Source: Pelargonium x hortorum
Taxonomy: Eukaryota; Streptophyta; Magnoliopsida; Geraniales; Geraniaceae
DNA: 59,209 nucleotides
NCBI GenBank assembly: GCA_036897525.1
Contig: JAYMTJ010000064.1
Location: forward strand, 1 to 59,209
Direction: 5' to 3'
The stretch's first letter is position 1. Each line of letters begins with the position of its first letter. Positions 24,661-38,292 of the stretch are shown here, piece by piece. The translations under genes and the position numbers were made by a program. Under the pieces are notes generated by a model. It searched no databases and was not told where the DNA came from. It was given only the letters and a program-made list of their open reading frames with translations.

Positions 24661-24738
24661 GGGACTGTAGTTCAATCGGTCAGAGCACTGCCCTGTCAAG
24701 GCAGAAGTTGTGAGTTCAAGTCTCAAAATGTTTTAGTC
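24661..24738 (+). pseudogene. trnD-GUC pseudogene (plastid-derived type)
   Basis: The body follows the plastid-type tRNA-Asp of angiosperm mitochondria: GGGACTGTAGTTCAATCGGT, CAGAGCA, then the anticodon arm CTGCC-CTGTCAA-GGCAG, fully paired with anticodon GUC, and a T-arm TGAG-TTCAAGT-CTCA with four pairs. The 3' acceptor strand, expected CAGTCCC, is replaced by AAATGTT. A fragment TTAGTC that could pair with GACT lies about seven bases further on, as if sequence had been inserted in the acceptor. Without a closed acceptor it should not be aminoacylated. It is one of the two best-preserved tRNA bodies in the window. Confidence 0.8.
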
Positions 24739-27573
24739 AACAATTTCTAATTTATAAAGTAGGTAATGCAAGGTAAAAAAAAGAAAGGGCTTGAAATGTG
24801 GTCATATGAGAGACCTCTAATTTTCATTTTATGACACAGCACGGACTTTATCCAAGATCCAAGAAGAATCGTAGGTTATAATCCCGTAGAATTTCAGTAT
24901 TTCTCCTAGTAGACACAAGATCTACCTTAAAACATAGCTCGAAATAGAAGCTCCAGCTTTTTTTTGCGCATGTTGCTAAGCCTATTTGGGGTATATAATA
25001 TATTAGGACGCTTATTACTGGAGGGAAATTACTCTTTAATTATAATTAATAGAATTAACCGAAGCTAGTACATATTGAGTAACACCTATAATATAAGAAG
25101 CTCCACCTCGTATTACAAACGATATAAAGCGTTCATATGAATTTATCATAGACTTAAGGTAACCGGGCAAAGAAGACTCCTTAAAAGCTTCCTTAAAGAA
25201 ATGAGTAATCCATAAATCTTGAACTTGAACTTCGTAAACTAAAAGTTCCATCACACTTCGTTTGAGTCAAAGTCACTCCTGCCTACTTATACTTATGTAT
25301 TTTATATAATATCCGATTCTGATAAAGTAATGCAAACACCTATCCTGTGGATAATTGTTAAATCTTATTCTTTTCTTGTAATTAGTAATCGTAACCATTT
25401 TCTTAGACTCATGTCATGAATTGTCGATATCAAGCTTAGAATCTCGGATTACCTTTTACTAGAATATCCTAGTAGACTTACAGCTTTCTGTCCATTTAAG
25501 TAAGAAAAAACCCCTTACCTCATTACGGGGAATAACTTCGCATTCATATAAAGAGCAAAAAGTTGTGCATAACAACCTTCCTTTTTTTTATCCACAGGGA
25601 ACTTCAGTAAATTATAAAAAACAAGGGGGATTCTCATAGATAATAAATAGTCCGTTAATATGAATTTCATTATAAAAAGGAAGGGGGTAACGAGACCCAC
25701 TTGAGTACTATCTTGTTTCATACATTTTTATTCACTTAAATATCCGCATTTCTTCAACTTAGATTTAGATTTACATATACTGAAAAGAGTATAGTATCCT
25801 TGGGAAAATATAAAAAAAAAATTAAAAAAGTACTTTTTTTTTTACTTAAGTCAATACTCTTTCAGCAACTCTTAATTTGGCAGGACTGGGCTGCTTGTGT
25901 TGACCCATATTGCTTTTACAATCAGATTAGAAATATCCAGGGCTTTCAATTTCTGAACTTTAAAGGGCCTTTTAGCTATAGGATTTCTATATCAGGAAAC
26001 TTCCAAGTCAGAGTTTTGGGTTCTTTAGGCTCTTTTGTTTTATCTTGAAAGCTAGGACTTCCTCTTTCCTAAGATTGATATATTTAATTTCTCAGATCCC
26101 CCCTACTTAATTAAAACGGTTAAGGAGTACTCGCTTGAGTTCCCTAAGCTGTAACTTAATACTAGTAAAACTAAAATTTAGTTGAGATGTAGTTATTAAA
26201 AAAAGTTATCCGTTTAAATTTAGACAAATTGGGGCTTATCCCTGCAAGCAGGGAGCAACTACTAAGAGAAAAGGCTCTTGGAACTAAACTAACTAACAGG
26301 GGTACACTCCTGTAGGCTATTCTTTAAAAACCGCAAATTTCAATTTATTTATAGATACTAATATCCCCTTTATCAAGGATCTCTCCCTAAACTACTTCAA
26401 CTTCAAAGCCAGTTAGAAAACCTCTGTATGCTGTAATAGTAAACCTAGGGCTCGTTAAAATAAATTAATATGCTAAACCCTAGTTGGAAAATTTGCTAGA
26501 AATAACTCGTTACCACAACTCCCGAGAAGGATTTGAGAAAGCCTCAATATTTTAAGTAAAGTAGTGGCCTTGTCAAGTCTATTAAGCTCGCACGGGCTTC
26601 TATGAGAAGGAATCCCTACGATTAATTTAAGTATTTTAGTATAACCTGGAATTAGGAAGCGAAATTAAGAAGATAGGATGCATCTATTTAGCTGACATTA
26701 ACCAAGTTATTTCTGGTAAAATGAAAAAAAGGGGGCTCCAGGTCTTAGGGCGGTTCTTCTCTCAACACTTCGGCTTTAAATAGTTTAAGATCTAATATTA
26801 GTTCGGTGATTTTCTTTTAGGCACTTACTTCTTTCTAGTTTATATACAAGGGGCACTCCACTCAAATAAATTAGAACTTTACTCTTGATAGTAATCAGAT
26901 TACTATAAAAGTACTCTAGTAAGTATTAGTATTTCTTTCTTCGTTCTGCTTTCAACTCAATTGCGTGGTCTAAGGCAAACACACTAAAAAACCCTTTTCA
27001 ATAAAATAGTTGTAGTTTTGAAGCGAAGCTAAGATTCTAGTAAAGAGTTATGAATATAATTAAGAATAAAAGGAGATATGATATCTAGTTTAAACCAAGT
27101 TCTGCTATATGTTAATACTCGGGTTTTGGGGGTGTATTACTTACTACCCTTTCTCAATAACCTAAAAAAGTATACCTGCAGCTAGCAATCGTAGAATAGG
27201 AACTAACGGATTGCTTTACCAGGCCAGGATTGTAGACTTTATATGATATAACGCAGCTTTGAAAGACAGGAAACCCTTTAGAAACCCCTTATCTTTCTCT
27301 TGTTCAGGAATTCCTCCGAATATCTATCTAGGTCAGGAGTCAGCTACCTTATAGACTAGAAAAAAGCTGTCCTAATGGGATTTTCCTTATTAGATTCACT
27401 TGCTTCTTATTGGCTTACTTCTTTAGGAGAGCTGTAAGACCCTGAGCTGTTAGTACAAGAGTGCAGCTAGACTGTGACGAAAACTTAAAATATCATTAGA
27501 GAGATAGGAAATAGGAGAGATACCCACGGAACTAGATAAGAGTAAGAAGAGATAGAAGGTATAGATAGATTGC
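24739..27573. other. AT-rich spacer, about 2.8 kb
   Basis: No gene is supported. Frames at 25036-25254 and 25515-25721 (minus) and 25800-26048 (plus) have no recognisable domain. GC boxes are frequent, for example CAAGGGGGATTCTC near 25622 and GGGGGCTCC near 26730. Confidence 0.6.
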
Positions 27574-27640
27574 TGTTGTTCTTAATGGAGCTAACCTGTG
27601 TACTTATTGTAACTATAAGGAATTGTAGCTATTTATTATA
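27574..27640 (+). repeat. Partial copy of family R1 left end
   Basis: TTGTTCTTAATGGAGCTAAC at 27576 matches the left block of the copy at 37570 (TTGTTCTAATGGAGCTCATG). ATTGTAACTATAAGGAATTG (from 27606) plus TAGCT matches 49008-49031 with a single-base length difference and one substitution. It is a fragment only. Confidence 0.5.
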
Positions 27641-30600
27641 GAGTGTATAGAGTGGTTATTGTATTATTCTTTGTATTAGAACTTCTTTTTGAGAGAAGGA
27701 AGAAAATCTGTGTACCAATTTCAGCCTCCTGAAGTTCCTTTGTGTGATAGAATTGGGTGTCTATTAGAAGTGAATGAAGTTCGAATTGGAGCTTTTGTAC
27801 AAGAAGTTAAAAAAAAAAAGACCGAGATCCTGTTCCCGTTTTCTTTGTACTACCCAAAAAAAGGAGATTCCAAGATCGCGTAGAAGCAAATACTATCTAT
27901 ATAATTGTATCAAACTTACTTAAGGGGGTCTTTATAATGATTAGTAAGTAAAGATTTTCATTTTAGAAATGCAAAAGTCTTGTTAAACCAACACTAAATG
28001 TAAATCTGAAGGAAAGGTAGCGTCTTTTGTTTTTTAGTATGACCTACTAAGCTCATTCTCTTTATTTGTTGATAGTAGCTAAGCTATAGTGAATAACACA
28101 AAACTGCACAAGTAACTGACTACATTCTATTCGAGGGTAGAGAAAGTAGGTATTACAAAAGAGTGGTAGAATCCTTTGTTAACTGATCAAGGAAATGGGG
28201 AAGTTTGACTGACTAAGATAGGGATTCTTTCTAATAGGTTATAAGGCGTAAGTCTTTCAAGAGGGCTAAGCTAAGGTTATAAGAAGGTGCTGGTATGAAG
28301 ACTAACAAAGCTAGTAAGAGGCCAGATTTATCTTGAACTTGTTTGTGGATAAGAAAGCTGTCATGAAGAAGTAGAGTTTCTGTACTAGTGCTTGGCTAAA
28401 CTACGGAATATGCTCCGGTTTATTAGCTTGAGCCCTTTTAGCCCTAAAATGAGAGGTTGTAATATCATAAAGGGAAATAGAAATTCAATGAAGGGGCTTC
28501 CTTAGGCTAGGAATGTTCACTATCTGCACAGTAAACTTAAGATAACCCAAACCTGAGGTGAGGGGGTTAGTTAAACAAATGAACTAGCACTTATATTTCA
28601 AACTCCCACCCATGGAAACAGCTCCTCGAAAAAAGGCCATTTTGTCTAAACCCGCCCCAGATTCTTTAGTTACTCCAACTTACTACTAAGAGTTTCCTTG
28701 CCTTGAGTATCAAAAAGAGTCCTCTATATTACCAAAGCTACGGGGCTTCCCTTACCAACCGCGATAAGAATTGTAATGTCTTTTCTCTCATCTCATTCAA
28801 AAAAAAAGCAGCACCTGTTTAAAAGTTAAAAGCAAGAAGATAAGGCATCCTTTGTCTTTTCTTTGTGAGCACGAGGGAGAAAAAAATCCCTATTGAATTT
28901 ATCTAAAAATTTCGAACTTAACTTGTAGTTACTAGGACACAAATACGCTAGTATGGATTTAGTGGAAAAGGCTTTTATAGTTTTTTTTTTATAGCTACTG
29001 GGCCTTGTCCTATAAACAGGTGTATGATTACTTATCCCAACACTTTGCTTACGTCATTTAACCAGAAAGCCCTTTTCACAAGGCACTTGTGGGGTACTGA
29101 AATAATAATAACTAACATAACCCAAAGCTTGTCCTTAACAGCCCCGTAATTTTAGTCGACCCTTCACTACGAGTAGATCCGTACACTAAAAAAAAGAATT
29201 CTCTTATTTCTTTTTTTTTAGGAAAACCTTACAGCTATGTCTTGATCGCAAACACTTTAGCTTTAGAGTTAGTTTAACTACTTAAACTGAAAATTCAAGA
29301 ATAAAACTATATCTAGTTTGTACATTACAAGTAAATACTTTCCAATGTTGAGGACTGTGAATCCAGACTACAATACCAAAAAAGGGTATCCCTCACTTAA
29401 CAAGTTAAGCCTTATCTAACTAAGAGAATGGGTAAAGTCCTACCCTTTCCTATTTACTTTAAAATACAGGAACTCTTCTGAAAAAACTTGTACACATTTT
29501 CAACATTTTAGTGACACATAATCTGAGGAATACTGCTAACTTCCATTTTCTTTAGAATTCAACCCAGGTCTAATCTTCCTTTCCTTGTATTGGTTATTAT
29601 ATAATATAAATATAAGACTCAAAACTTTAGAGTGTTTAAGACCTATTCCGGTTAGGGAAGCTTTACGAGTGCGAAAAAACCCCAAAATAGTATAATATAC
29701 CTATTTTCCCTGCAATTAGGGGCTAACAAAGCCTTAATAGAAACCCTTATTATCCCTTTATTAGATAATTACGAGTACCCGATTAAAAAAGTCATCTATA
29801 CCTAGGAAAACCCATCATATCATATCCCCTTCACATTTAACTGCTAAAACTGACTTACAACTATAAAAAAACTCTCTTTTAAGTAATTTCTTAACCAAGC
29901 CATACTTGCGGTAATAAGCACAGGAGAATATAAGTAATCAGATTCAAAAAAAAAAGCTTTCCGCTTAGTTTAGGTGTTAAAATTTGTTTTACCGACAAAA
30001 GGCTTTACAATATATTTATTATATTAGGCTATCCTACTTCTCAATGAACTTCTAACTATAGTTAAACCTAGCTTTAATTCTGTGTCGTGTTATATACGAG
30101 GCCTTGTTACCTTACCGATAAAAAGAAAAAAGAAGCTAAACTTTGTAAAGAGCTTTTCTTACTCTAAGGGGATCTATAATTCACTCCTTCATTTGTTAGA
30201 ACAATTAACACCTTTGCTTTACGGAATTACGAGCTACAATACTCTTAAACTGGAACTTCCTTTTAAAGAATTTATTGTTAAACATCCTTTTTTAACAGCA
30301 CCTAATATAATAACAAGGCAAGGGTTTCCTTTTACTAGCTACCTTGGGATTTAAGGATTTAGATTTCGATTGGGTTCTATGGCTGTGTTAAAGCATTCAC
30401 AAAAGGTACAGGAATGAGTTGGTTTCAAGGCTAGTGGATTTACGATTTATTGACTTCCTTTAGCGTAGAAGGATATCGTGAATCAAACCTCTCTAGTAAG
30501 TCGATAAGAATAAGATAGTTATATAGGGTATTCTAAGCTCTTAAGAGTAGTAACAAGGGGAAACGCCTATATAAAGAAAGATAAGAAGTACTTTCTGCTG

Positions 30601-31009
30601 TCGATAGCTGATCCTACGTTCACTCACTATTTCCAGAACCGGTCTTTTCGGGTTGTACTAAGTATTCCTTATATAATAGATATTGATTTCTCAAACCTAG
30701 AAATTCTAGTTCTTGATAGCAAGCAAGCTAGTAGGATTGATTTGTAGGGTTCTAAATGGTACTGCGCAATGGAAAACACCAGTTACTGGAATCCAAAGAA
30801 GAAACTGTCCATCATAATCCTTATCCTTTCGTTTCCCTTTAGAGCTTTCACGGACTTCCAAAGAAGAGAATCTATTTACTTCATTTGCCGGCTTAGTCAG
30901 TTGAATCAGTTTATGTTATTAGACTCCTTTACTGGCAATACAATTAATTACAGGTATATCGGTCCTATCGACTCGACTAGAGAATTTCCTAGCTTCCATT
31001 AGCAAGAGC
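27641..31009. other. AT-rich spacer with fragments of a second repeat
   Basis: No gene is supported; frames such as 30082-30354 (90 codons) and 30769-31002 have no recognisable domain. ATAAGAAAGCTGTCATGAAG at 28349 recurs in altered form at 32654 and 53525. An A-rich stretch lies at 27809-27820. Confidence 0.55.
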
Positions 31010-31042
31010 AGCTTTCAACTGTAACAACTGTGTCAATTAGAG
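31010..31042 (+). repeat. Short dispersed repeat, partner at 3828
   Basis: AGCTTTCAACTGTAACAA plus GTGTCAATTAGAG matches 3828-3862 with a few differences. Flanks show weaker similarity, so this is probably the best-kept core of a longer decayed repeat. Confidence 0.5.
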
Positions 31043-34000
31043 GGTTTAGGGGTTTTAGGTACCTACACTACAGAGATTCCGTCAGGAAGAATTAATAAAT
31101 ATACTTAGCTGCACCGGCTTACAGAGCTAGAGATAGGGTTTTAGGGTTCCTAAGAAAGGGCATTCTATTACAGTGGATGACAAGGCTGCAAGTGGAGTTA
31201 GAGTATTTACTTCCTTCGACAGCTGTATTGACCTTCTTTCAAGGATGGGGATTTAGAGATTGGTTCAAGAGCAACAATTAATTAAATTAAGAGAGTCCTC
31301 TTATGTATCTATCTCAAACTCAAATTAGCAAGTTTTAGTACAATCGGAAAGTTCTTCTGTTATTCAGTCTATACAGTGCCAACCATGAATAAGATTACGT
31401 ATCGATCTAGGATTAATTAGAGGAATTCATTAGGAGTATTACAGATAGAACATGAATACTTTATAACATATGAAGAGTAGGGTTTTGGAGTATAGGAAAT
31501 AAACAGGCATTCTTGTAATTTGTATTCTACGTAATAAATTGTTACAAGGATCGGGCGCTTAAACGTATGATCAATATCACTTTGTAGAACGTACTTTTGG
31601 ACCGACAAGCTCTTGCAAAGGAATGATTCTAACTTTTAGGGGAAGAAGTTTAGAAATGGAAAATAAAGAATCCTACCCGAGCAGCCTTGAGGGTTTACCG
31701 CTTTGTAAGGGGGACACGACACATATAGATAAAGCTTCTATTCTAGAAAGGGGCATAACAAGATCCATAATTTAGGGAATAGTCGTGTATTAATACACTT
31801 TTGAAGCTAATTCCTAACTAAGTATTGTTTTATTATTAAGTCCCCACCCCAGGGTCAAACTAAAAAAGTATTTTACGCTAGTGATATAAATGTTTTCTAC
31901 AAGTACTCCGAAAAGGAAATGGCCGGAAGTAGCAAATCCTTGTAAAGTAAGCTAATAACTTTTTAAAATTTGGAGGGATGCTCCTGGATAATTGAAAAGT
32001 ATAGTATAGCTTTTGGAGAAAGGGTACTGGGAAAGTCTTTATATAGGATGTAACCTTGTTAATTGCTCTGAAGTTCATTATTTATTTTATACAAAGGCAG
32101 TTTTTTTGAGATATTCCCCTTGTTTGTAGCTTCTCCAACCTCTCTCCTCTACTAACAGCAGATCTAACTCCTGACAGTCTAACTACAAGAAAACTCCAGG
32201 CTGCTAGTTTAGGTACCTTGTAATTAACTCATAAAAACAAACAGGGGATCTTGGTTAGGAGGTTAGGTTAACGCACAATATTAAGTTTAGAGCACTTCAC
32301 ACAATAACACCTACTCCAAAATGGAAAAGCAGGCTTTCAAATTGACTTCACTGGAAAATGCATTACTTGAGCCCGTCTTTATTCCTAAGATAAGAACTTA
32401 TCTATACCTGCAAGAGCAAGATAAAGATGCTATGAATACAGATTAAACCAAGACAAGTATGAATTTAGGAAAAGGCTTAAGTGTTAAGAGGATTTTGTGT
32501 CTATAGGGTAAGCGGATATTCTTATAAATACTACTAACAATTGTAAGTGCAGGCTGCAGACTCCTCCTTGTATGAGTCCTGCTACTAAGAGAATAAGACT
32601 GCTGCTAAGACTAAGGCAAGAACAAGGACTCTAAAGAAGGGGCTAGTAACATTAATAAAGCTGCAGGTATCATGAAGAGCCGATGTATAGCTGCTAAGAA
32701 AGTTATAGATAAGAGTAAGGATACAGAATCCAAGTACAGGTATCTCTCCTACAACAGGTATGGCTAAGCTAGGTCTAGCTCCCAAGACTTTTAAAAAGCG
32801 GGTATAACTCCATGCCTAGCAAAACGCCCCATACAAATAGAAGACAAGATAAAGACCTAACTTTTGTAAAGAAAGAAAAAAACCATCCCTTTTAATTAAA
32901 CAGGATCTCTCTAAAGAGTTTGAATACACCTAGTCTCTATAAGTCTTTTTACTACAATACTAAAGTCCGTACAAGGCAAACAACCTGCTTCGAATTTTCT
33001 TTGCACAAGTATCTAACAGCAGATTAACCAAAACTAGGTATTAAAAGAATTTAGTAAGCTAAGGAAAAGTTTGATTTATATCCTATTTTAATACTTTGAA
33101 ATTTCATTATTTTCGTAACCAGTGCTGGGGGCTCCTACCCCTAAAAAATCGAGATTTAGGATTGCCAAAAGGATTCGGAGAATAAATACGATTGATTACA
33201 AGGGATCCCCTGCAAAAGGGAAGCTATTGAATTGAATCCTTATAAAGTTGGATATCCTATGAATCCAGTACAGTAGCCCTTTCATTTTAATTACTTCTTT
33301 GCGAGGACTGCTTGGACTGAAACTTTTAGAACCCTATGAAAACTCTCAAGACTCGAGAGAAGTTAAAGCACACTTTACTTATATACAACCAGCTCTCTTA
33401 CTAATTACAAGAATGAATATCGATACTGTTATAAAGTACTTACTTAACCGGGTTATTTAGCCTAAATATCTAAGTTATTATTATAAAAGTGAAGTATTCT
33501 TATGAACCGGAATCGCCCTAAGTTAATAAGTGTTTACGCAAGAGTCCAGAATTACCTCTAATAGAGCGTGTGACATCCTGTAAATGCGCAAAATATGGAG
33601 ATTAAATTTATAAAAAAAAATAGTAACGGGGTAATACAAGAACTAAAATCAATTGTAGGGCCCTTTCATACATTCTAACGGGAGTTACCCTTTGATGCCT
33701 CCTTCATTTTTTTTTTAGTTTCCAAAGACATAAATAAAATTAGAGTCTCATTGGGTGTTTATTGAGTAACTAATCCGTATAAGGATTCGTACTTTGGGGT
33801 TTTTCCTAGCGTTTAAGAGTCCCCATTTCGGTTTTACTTGTTCTTTGGGTCGGTCGCAGGCACAGATGTGAAAACAAAACACCTATATCAGTCAGTACAC
33901 TCTGTAAACAAAAATACATGCAGAATCTTTTAAAACCGGGAGTTCTCTTTATATAATATAATAAAGAAAACCTATTCTCTATTCGACCCATTTAGAAAGG

Positions 34001-37000
34001 TATGGAAACTCCGTCAATAATTAATTACCTTTAACTATTATAAGGGGTTCCAGATTTCATTAATACTGAGTACAAGTACCTTACTAAAAGGGAAATTGTT
34101 GCCCCTTACTGGAAAGTAATATAAAGAACTTGGAATATCTACTGCGGGAGGGAATCTTTATGTGTTATCTATTTATTTGACTGAATTCTTGTATGGAATA
34201 CCCGCGAAGTTTAAGAGTAAAGAATTGTATGGGACCTTAGTTTAAACCTGTTGTAGCGAAAGTAAACAAAACATATAGAGTTTGCCTGGGATAAGTCTCT
34301 CTAACTTATAAAAAACACAAAAGCAACTGTTGGTAATAGAAGAAACTGGGATGGTATAAGCCGTTGCCTGCTTCGCGCATGTCACAGGTGTAGTAAATCT
34401 AGAATATAAAGGGACCCCAGTAATCTAATCTAAGACTTTGTATAAAATTGAAAAGGGTATCCGTCTAGTATATAGATAAGAATTCTTTTTTGGCCTAAAG
34501 AAGGAGCTAAGACCTAGGGGAAGTAACAGAAGTCCGTAGTCCTCAACAAACACCAGAACCCACTACTAGTCACAAACAAGCTAAGAGTCAATTTTAGAGT
34601 TATAAAGAGATCCTTCAGGCTTATTTGTTCATAACAAAACAAGGCTATTAAAATGAAAGGTAAAGAAAAGACTTTCAAAGGGTTTGTTATTTTGTAAAAG
34701 GGCTTCTCTCTTGTCTTAAGCTTCAACAAAAAAAAAACAATCGAGTTATGGGCGCTGAGTATAATTGTATCTAAAATAGCTTTATTATAGCTACCAACAA
34801 GTATTTCCTTTATCATAGTTAGAACTCCCAAGTTTTTCTTTACTTATTCTTTGCCCGAGTTAGATCTTTGTAGTAAGACTAAAGTAGAAATCCTTTTCTT
34901 TTAATGAAATTAATCAGGTTCTGGTATAGTAATAAGTATAAGCTCTATAGGTTTTTTTAAGGGTTATACGGGTACAATTAAATAAAAGGAGAAAGTGACT
35001 CTGATTTATAAAAAAGGTATTTTAGTAGATTTTGGTTCATAACTTTCTAATATTCAGTATCTAGATCTAGAAAGATTCGAAGGAATAAATCTCCTTTACT
35101 ATAATTACAGTTTCAACTTGGCAAGGGGTTCCCGTTAAGGTATATAGAAGACTCAAGAGCGGGCCTCTTCTAACTTGCAACAAATCTGATATTATTAATT
35201 CTTTTTATTTCTCTGCCAAATAGCTTCAGGAGTTCTCCATCTCAGTAAGGCCGGCCGAAACTCTTAATTAAATAAACAGTGCAATTTTGAGAAATGTTGT
35301 AGATAATAGATTTTATAAGGACACTTGATTAAGTGCTTTTGAGAAGGGTATAATAAAGTTTATCATTAAGGGCCGTACTTACGTGATAAGTAAAGTGGGT
35401 TTCAAGACCTATAAAAAAAACTCAAGAAGAAAAATGACCTAAACCCCTTGCGGTAGATGGGGAAGCTCAAAAGGCATTTCGTTATTATAATAGGGATAGA
35501 ATAGAGACCCCTTAATATTACACTTTATAAGGTCCTCTTTTCTTTTATTTTACAAGCAAATCATTTTATTCTCGTTTTAGCTATTGGAGAGCAAGAATTC
35601 CCCAGCTATATAAGTTTTAAAAGAATGCTGAGTGAACTTTCTACTTAGGTATTATATGGAGTACATTAAAGTGTTTAGTATACACGAGCAAGCAGCTGCT
35701 TATTAGATTAATGTCATTACAAGAGAACCTTCCTTTTGAGTTGCCAAACCCTGGAAAATCTTAGAACCTTATATAACAGGATACTGAACCATATTTAGTC
35801 TATATTTAGTATATACGTTTATTAGAACTCCCAAGATTTAGGATTTAGACAAATTAAGAAAGGTCGGGCGTTAAGGTTTTGAAACAGATTCTAGTGGTAC
35901 GTATATGAAGATTACTTAAGCTTTTTTTAACTGATAGGAGACCCTCCTTAGTATGTATGACGCACTCCCCTATTAAAAGAAGAATTTTATAAAACATATG
36001 TTTAATTGTAGCTTTACTTTTATCCATAATCGTTGGGAATAAAAAGACTATAGCAAAGCCGCACTACAGAGGTATCATAAGAAGTTTTCTCTTTAGTTAT
36101 CTGGAATTATCGTCTTGTCTCCAAAAGGATCCTTGTATCATTATCTTATAAGACTCTAATTCTACACTTCCCACAATTCTCAGTAAAGGGTCCCCTTCTA
36201 ATATTATTTCAGTAATACATAAACCGACTAATGCTCAATTGCTTTAAAATTTTAGGTTAGAGCAACAGACTTTGGCCAGAACTGCGCCTCATTATTGATT
36301 CCAAAACTGGATACTACTTTAATTCAAATAGGGATCCCATTCAGATTTAGTCAATTTTCAATTTAAAAAGTATTCTTAGTTAAGCCAAGGTTGAGTACTA
36401 AACAGGGAAGAGCCCCCTTTTACGGGTCTCCTATTGCTCGGCGAGGAAGCTTTTGGTGTTAGTTTATAGGATTTATTCTAAAGAAGAGGAGTTTTACAGA
36501 GGGACTCCTGTTTTAAACCAACCTTTAGGTATTTACTTGTACAGATTGGAAAGGAAATAACCCTTTTTTTTTTTTATTTGTAGAACTTTTACCGTCAAAT
36601 ATTAAATATTAGGATTCTAGCTAGACTCAGTATGCGTAAGACATAAATTTTTTTACGTTTCAGTTTGCCTTACGTAGGACTTTGAGAGACTCCTCCGTAT
36701 AGAAATCGAGCATAGAGCGAGCCCCTCCCTCCGGATGCCTCCATTATAACAAACAATAGCCGCAATCCCAAGAGAATAGATTTAATAAAATAAGGGAATC
36801 TTACCTACACACAAGTAAAGTAAACTTGCCTTTCAATGTCAGCATCTCCTCTAGCCTTTCACAGATATATCGGATGAGTCATCTCGAGAGTACTTTACTT
36901 GCAAACAATACTTGTCCTAAATTCAATAGTTACAGGAATTCATCTTTGAAATCCTTTAGCAGCACGCTCAGGCAATTGATTCCTTGTTAAGTTAAATAGG

Positions 37001-37569
37001 AACCTCCTTTACAAATAGTGTTTGTTCTGATCACCTTTCGCTTTCCAAATGAAGGAATACAAATATCTAAGACTCCTGTTAAGCAATATTGGATTTACAT
37101 CACTTTAGAATTCCTTTATTTACTGGGATGGATTGGATCCTAGCATGACATCAAGAAAGTTCCCTTTAAGAATTATAGAAAGATTGACTAGCTTACACTA
37201 CAACCTACTACAAAGAATACGGGTACTTTCCTAAAACCTAAAATAGTTGAAAAGAAAAATAGTACTACTAGTCAAAAGGTGAAACCCTAGGAATGAAGAT
37301 AAAATACCTAAATTCAGTACTTAGCTAAAATCTATATTTTACTATCTGTAATTGAAAGAAACCCAGATTAGGTATTATACTAAACTCCCCTTTTCAGTAC
37401 TATATAAAGCAAGCAGAAAATAAGGACATATGAAAGAACTCCAATCAATCCCTGCTTTCCTAAGAGCTAAAAGAGCTACAACCGAAAATTCTTTAACTAG
37501 CATCTTTCTGACTTGTATACCTCTTTTCTTAGCTGCTATAAAGTAAAAGTCTTACGAGTAGAAGTATTC
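31043..37569. other. AT-rich spacer, about 6.5 kb
   Basis: This is the longest stretch without even a tRNA relic. The minus-strand frame at 34514-34831 is the longest in the window (105 codons); it is hydrophobic and Leu/Phe-rich, but has no known domain and no homologous-looking motif, so I do not call it a gene. GC boxes are frequent between 33.6 and 34.5 kb. AT-rich sequence and a repeat core at 32654 (AAAGCTG then ATCATGAAGA) are also present. Confidence 0.6.
37115..37147 (+). repeat. Short repeat, partner at 38052
   Basis: TTTATTTACTGGGATGGATT followed by GGATCCTAGCA matches CTTATTACTGGGGTGGATCC and TAGCA at 38052-38077. It lies close to the R1 copies at 37570 and 38293, so it may be a broken end of that family. 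Confidence 0.45.
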
Positions 37570-37940
37570 TTGTTCTAATGGAGCTCATGTAGTTAATGTT
37601 ATAGCTATAGGAGTTCAAGTAGAGAGACTTATACGGGCTTTTTTTTGTATTCCCTTCCCTGTCATGATTTAGTTTCTGTTCCTTGAGATAAGATTGGTAT
37701 TACTGGATAGATATAGACTAATAGAGTTATTGTAGAATTGTAATAGATATAGCGTCTTACTTTAAGCTTTAAGGGAGAATTCCTCTAGCCTTCTTTGTGG
37801 CTTATCTGTAAAAGAGGGTAGTGCCTTAGAACGATAATGAATACATCCTTCTACCTGACCCAAGGGAAAGAAATGCTTAATAGTATAAAGAGTAAAGTGA
37901 ACCTTACATTATAGGACCAACCAACCCAAAAGACAGACTT
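37570..37940 (+). repeat. Dispersed repeat family R1, copy 2
   Basis: This copy runs from TTGTTCTAATGGAGCTC at 37571, through GGCTTATCTGTAAAAGAGGG (37800), GATAATGAATACATCCTTCT at 37841 and ACCTTACATT near 37902, to CCAACCCAAAAGACAGACTT at 37940. The middle aligns with copy 3 (TAGCTTATCGATAAAGAGGG) and the right end with copy 1. Distances between landmarks are similar to copy 1 (about 280-300 bp from left block to the ACATCC block). No coding potential is visible. Confidence 0.52.
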
Positions 37941-38292
37941 TACTTTAAAGAATACATAATTACTATACTAGAGCCCTACTTTAACTTTAATTATATACCT
38001 CAGCCCCCTTACATAGTTTTAGAAGTCCTTGTCTTTAATCTTTTTTATCTACTTATTACTGGGGTGGATCCTAGCAAGAAAGCCGCTTCCCAGATAGGAC
38101 TCTACCTGTAAAACCCGACTCATTGTTTCTAAATACCTAAATACGTAGGAAACCCTCTTATGGAAGAGGATTAGGGACTTCACTTGACTCACTTAATTTT
38201 CTGCATTACGACTGACTCTTCATTGTTTAGTATACCTTTCTTGAGAGGAGATGGGCTTCTCCTTGTTGCTGTCTGTCATAGAGGGGGGGGCT
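37941..38292. other. Spacer between R1 copies
   Basis: It contains the short repeat at 38052-38077 and an eight-base G run at 38283-38290, the longest G run noted. No gene. Confidence 0.5.

Noticed and set aside
24562-24750. 62-codon frame
   Set aside because: It overlaps and is largely made of the trnD relic read as codons.
34514-34831. Longest reading frame in the window (105 codons, minus strand), hydrophobic
   Set aside because: No domain, no start context and no neighbours. A frame of this length is expected by chance in 59 kb of two-stranded AT-rich DNA.
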